Source: a bacterium (lineage in GTDB: Bacteria; UBP18; UBA7526). Taken from it: 6,719 nucleotides of DNA. Both the position numbers and the translations under genes were made by a program. Below the pieces are notes generated by a model that did no database searches, had not been told where the DNA came from, and saw only the letters and a list, made by a program, of their open reading frames with translations. Position 1 is the first letter of the stretch. Every line of letters begins with the position of its first letter. Positions 5,090 through 6,719 of the stretch are shown here, piece after piece. The stretch covers positions 1-6,719 of the forward strand of contig JAUWXM010000061.1 in the NCBI GenBank assembly GCA_030616365.1, written 5' to 3'.

Positions 5090-5930
5090 ATCGCCAGCCA
5101 AGGTAAATCTCTTCTTGGAGGTCCTGGAAAAGAGAGAGGACGGCTACCATAATGTGGAGACCATCCTGGAGACGGTGGACCTCTTTGATGATATTATACT
5201 GAAAGAGACAAAGGAAGGAATAGAGATTGAGAGTGATTTTCCCAGTCTACCTTTGGGAAGAGAGAACCTTGCTTACCAGGCAGCCTCCCTCTTAAAAGAG
5301 AGACTCAAGATCAAAAGAGGAGTCCAGATTACCCTCGATAAGAGGATTCCCTTAGCCAGTGGCCTGGGAGGAGGTTCGAGTAATGGGGCGAGCGTCCTTC
5401 TGGGGTTGAATAGGTTATGGGATCTAAATCTAAGTTATGAAGAAGTATTTGATCTTGCCCGAGAGATGGGCGCAGATGTTCCCTTCTTCTTAAGAAAAGG
5501 GAGGGCATTAGGCAGGGGGAGAGGAGATGAACTCCAGCCCCTTCCTCAAAGCCCAACCCTTTACTTTGTTCTTGTCTCTCTTGGCTTTGAGGTCTCTGCA
5601 AAGTGGGCCTATGAAAACCTGAAAGGGGACTTGACAAAAGAAAGACGGAGTATTAGAATGATTCTGTCTGCCTTGAAATCTAGCAATACAGAAAAAATAG
5701 GTAATAGCTTATATAATAGGCTAGAAGAAGCGGTCATTCCCAGGCATCCTCAGATTGCTCGAATAAAGGAGAGACTGTTGGAATTGGGTGCTAAGGGGGC
5801 TTTGATGAGCGGTTCTGGTCCCTCTGTCTTTGGGATTGCAGAAGACGATAAAAGGGCAGAAGAGATTTACGGTAAGATAAAGAAGGATTTTGAAAAGGTC
5901 TTTCTTTTGGAATCTTTAGGCATCTCATAG
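5070..5930 (+). CDS. ispE: 4-diphosphocytidyl-2-C-methyl-D-erythritol kinase
   Basis: This GHMP-family kinase phosphorylates CDP-methylerythritol with ATP in the cytoplasmic MEP pathway to isoprenoids. All three family motifs are visible in 286 residues, the usual length: SPAKVNLFL with Lys11/Asn13 and GYH (His27); the glycine-rich ATP loop PLASGLGGGSSNGAS (94-108) and ADVPFFL with catalytic Asp136; and the C-terminal ALMSGSGPSVFGI (244-256). The start is TTG at 5070, because an in-frame TAA at 5058-5060 excludes anything further upstream and no ATG or GTG precedes the SPAKVN motif. It overlaps the TPR gene by 20 nt in another frame, so the two are probably coupled; the ribosome site is weak. 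The gene is intact and is followed 21 nt later by spoVG. Confidence 0.95.
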   Translation: MKEVRIESPAKVNLFLEVLEKREDGYHNVETILETVDLFDDIILKETKEGIEIESDFPSLPLGRENLAYQAASLLKERLKIKRGVQITLDKRIPLASGLGGGSSNGASVLLGLNRLWDLNLSYEEVFDLAREMGADVPFFLRKGRALGRGRGDELQPLPQSPTLYFVLVSLGFEVSAKWAYENLKGDLTKERRSIRMILSALKSSNTEKIGNSLYNRLEEAVIPRHPQIARIKERLLELGAKGALMSGSGPSVFGIAEDDKRAEEIYGKIKKDFEKVFLLESLGIS

Positions 5931-5951
5931 AAGGAAGGTGGTGAGAAGTAG

Positions 5952-6305
5952 ATGGAGATTACTGAGGTAAGGATTTCCTTGCTTCGCAAGGAAGACCCCA
6001 AGCTGAAAGCCTTTGCTTCCATTGTTTTTGATGATTGCTTTGTGGTGCGTAGTCTAAAAGTAATCCAGGGCATAAAAGGACTCTTTGTTGCCATGCCCTC
6101 TCGGAAGCTATTGGATGGGACCTTCAAGGACATCGCTCATCCCTTGAATAACGAGACCCGGAGGATGATCGAGGAGAAGGTCATCGGGAAGTACCAGGAA
6201 GAACTTGCCTCCCAGGGAGCGGTTCCAGAGGCAGTGGTTCCGGAAAAGCCCAAGACTTGGGAAGAGGCCCCGGAGGTAAGGGAGAAAGCAGAGGAAGAGA
6301 AGTGA
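5952..6305 (+). CDS. spoVG: SpoVG family nucleic-acid-binding regulator with acidic C-terminal tail
   Basis: SpoVG proteins bind DNA and RNA at specific sites and act as broad regulators; they were first named from sporulation in Bacillus but occur in many non-sporulating bacteria. The family signature is clear: MEITEVRISLL at the start, ASIVFDDCFVVRSLKVIQG, then GLFVAMPSRK (about residues 43-52) and FKDIAHPLNNETRR (about 58-71). The 117-residue length exceeds the ~85-97 typical in Firmicutes, because of a Glu/Pro/Lys-rich tail after about residue 85 (EAVVPEKPKTWEEAPEV and on) that is probably disordered. A purine-rich ribosome site (GGAAGGTGGTGAG, about 5932-5945) precedes ATG 5952. It is the last gene of the TPR-ispE-spoVG run and is followed at once by a hairpin. 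Confidence 0.95.
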   Translation: MEITEVRISLLRKEDPKLKAFASIVFDDCFVVRSLKVIQGIKGLFVAMPSRKLLDGTFKDIAHPLNNETRRMIEEKVIGKYQEELASQGAVPEAVVPEKPKTWEEAPEVREKAEEEK

Positions 6306-6306
6306 A

Positions 6307-6335
6307 AAAGATTTCCGAAAAAGTCGGAAATCTTT
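6307..6335 (+). terminator. Perfect 12-bp hairpin just after spoVG, probable terminator or 3' end stabiliser
   Basis: AAAGATTTCCGA (6307-6318) pairs perfectly with TCGGAAATCTTT (6324-6335) across a 5-nt loop, starting one base after the spoVG stop. The 3' arm ends in TTT with no longer U tract, so termination may be partial or the hairpin may instead protect the mRNA end. The A-rich/T-rich arms make it symmetric for both strands. Confidence 0.55.
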
Positions 6336-6420
6336 GATTGCACCGATTAAAAACAAGATTACACCGATTAGTTGTCGACGAGAATATCTGTGTAATCATC
6401 CTAAAAAATCTGTGTAATTA
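6336..6420. repeat. 85-nt nested inverted repeat built from four copies of a GATTACACCGATTA-like word
   Basis: Two direct copies, GATTGCACCGATTA (6336-6349) and GATTACACCGATTA (6357-6370), are followed by two copies in opposite orientation, ATCTGTGTAATCA (6386-6398) and ATCTGTGTAATTA (6408-6420). The outer pair (6336-6347 with 6408-6419) and inner pair (6357-6368 with 6386-6397) each form a 12-position stem with one C/T mismatch; the outer stem also needs two G-U pairs. The loop holds the palindrome GTCGAC. It looks like a REP- or MITE-like dispersed intergenic repeat. Similar words recur in intergenic DNA of several phyla to my recollection. Confidence 0.6.
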
Positions 6421-6449
6421 GAGGGCTCTGAAGTTTTTTCAGAGACCTC
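6421..6449 (+). other. Hairpin immediately upstream of tRNA-Gln
   Basis: GAGGGCTCTGAA (6421-6432) pairs with TTCAGAGACCTC (6438-6449) with a single G/A mismatch, across a 5-nt loop of GTTTT. It ends 10 nt before the tRNA. It could be a processing or terminator-like element. No convincing tRNA promoter was found between spoVG and the tRNA, so the tRNA may be made by read-through. Confidence 0.45.
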
Positions 6450-6459
6450 AAGGAAGGGT

Positions 6460-6530
6460 TGCCGGGTCGTCTAATGGTAGGACACGGGCCTTTGGAGCCC
6501 GGTGTGATGGTTCGATCCCATCCCCGGCAG
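6460..6530 (+). tRNA. tRNA-Gln (anticodon UUG)
   Basis: The cloverleaf folds fully. The acceptor stem TGCCGGG (6460-6466) pairs with CCCGGCA (6523-6529), with G6530 as the discriminator. The D arm is GTC...GAC (6469-6483) and the anticodon stem CGGGC/GCCCG (6485-6489, 6497-6501). Loop CTTTGGA gives anticodon TTG (6492-6494), which reads CAA (Gln). The T arm is GATGG-TTCGATC-CCATC (6506-6522). The U1-A72 first pair is typical of glutamine tRNAs. The CCA end is not encoded (GCTA follows), so it must be added by nucleotidyltransferase. Confidence 0.95.
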
Positions 6531-6540
6531 CTAATCTTGG

Positions 6541-6613
6541 TTTGCCGGTTGGCCAGTTTTCCGGTTTGCCGGTTTTGAACTGGTTCACTGGCTAACTGGT
6601 TCACTGGCTAACT
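6541..6613. repeat. Direct and tandem repeats between tRNA-Gln and glmU
   Basis: A 16-bp unit, AACTGGTTCACTGGCT, occurs twice head to tail (6578-6593 and 6594-6609) plus a partial AACT (6610-6613). Just before it, TTTGCCGGTT occurs at 6541-6550 and 6565-6574, and CCAGTT (6553-6558) can pair with AACTGG (6578-6583). No gene is seen here. The last copy ends 15 nt before the glmU ATG, next to the ribosome site. Confidence 0.7.
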
Positions 6614-6628
6614 ATCTTGGAGGATTTG

Positions 6629-6719
6629 ATGAAGAATATTGTGGCCATCGTCCTGGCCGCGGGCGAGGGGACGAGAATGAAGTCCAGATTGCCCAAGGTC
6701 TTGCACCAGGTCTGTGGCA
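6629..6719 (+). CDS. glmU: Bifunctional UDP-GlcNAc pyrophosphorylase / GlcN-1-P acetyltransferase (3' partial)
   Basis: Only the first 30 codons are in the window. They give the nucleotidyltransferase signature of GlmU: VAIVLAAGEGTRMKS (about residues 5-19) followed by LPKVLHQVCG. The glycine-rich loop with Arg16 binds the nucleotide triphosphate and LPKVLH is typical of GlmU. The full enzyme makes UDP-N-acetylglucosamine for peptidoglycan and lipopolysaccharide. ATG 6629 is supported by GGAGG (6619-6623), 5 nt upstream. The C-terminal acetyltransferase domain is outside the window, so a single-domain relative cannot be fully excluded. Confidence 0.9.
   Translation, partial: MKNIVAIVLAAGEGTRMKSRLPKVLHQVCG

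Noticed and set aside
5329..5637. 102-codon ORF on the minus strand inside ispE
   Set aside because: It is the reverse-frame shadow of ispE, which has all family motifs on the + strand.
6372..6396. Promoter TTGTCG ... TGTAAT for tRNA-Gln
   Set aside because: The spacing is only 13 nt and the words belong to the nested repeat.
6401..6604. 67-codon ORF on the minus strand
   Set aside because: It runs antisense through tRNA-Gln and the flanking repeats, a common chance frame; the residues simply translate the repeats and the tRNA.

Overview
This is an ordinary chromosomal segment from a bacterium, with all genes on the + strand and short gaps packed with structured DNA. The gene set is a GspM/PilO-like secretion or pilus component, a divergent GTP-type PEP carboxykinase, a long TPR protein, IspE, SpoVG, tRNA-Gln(UUG) and GlmU. 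This fits a deep-branching, uncultured Gram-negative-type lineage, for example Omnitrophota- or Aerophobota-like; that placement is a low-confidence guess. The order ispE, spoVG, glmU also recalls Bacillus subtilis, where purR and yabJ lie between ispE and spoVG.

Layout: (1) Bases 2-493 are the 3' end of a GspM/PilO-like gene. (2) Bases 502-923 are a self-contained unit: a near-consensus promoter, a 5' UTR with two hairpins, a strong Shine-Dalgarno, a 71-residue very basic protein made of two homologous 30-residue repeats, and an intrinsic terminator. (3) Bases 1025-3200 hold a possible 43-codon leader ORF, a 56-codon two-helix membrane protein starting at GTG 1153, and pckA; they are joined by a 4-nt and a 1-nt stop/start overlap. 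A 13-bp complementarity would cover the ribosome site and start of the membrane protein. (4) Bases 3203-6305 hold the TPR protein, ispE and spoVG, tightly spaced. The first ~190 bp of the TPR reading frame is a palindrome-rich block that may not be true coding sequence. (5) Bases 6307-6628 hold a perfect 12-bp hairpin after spoVG, an 85-nt nested inverted repeat, another hairpin, tRNA-Gln and a tandem 16-bp repeat. (6) glmU starts at 6629 and runs off the end.

Functionally, pckA makes phosphoenolpyruvate for gluconeogenesis. ispE (isoprenoid precursors) and glmU (UDP-GlcNAc) supply cell-envelope synthesis, and the TPR protein is probably an envelope assembly or scaffold protein. SpoVG is a nucleic-acid-binding regulator. 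I see no defence system, mobile gene or CRISPR array. The least explained items are the duplicated basic protein, the start-sequestering leader before pckA and the block at 3211-3402.
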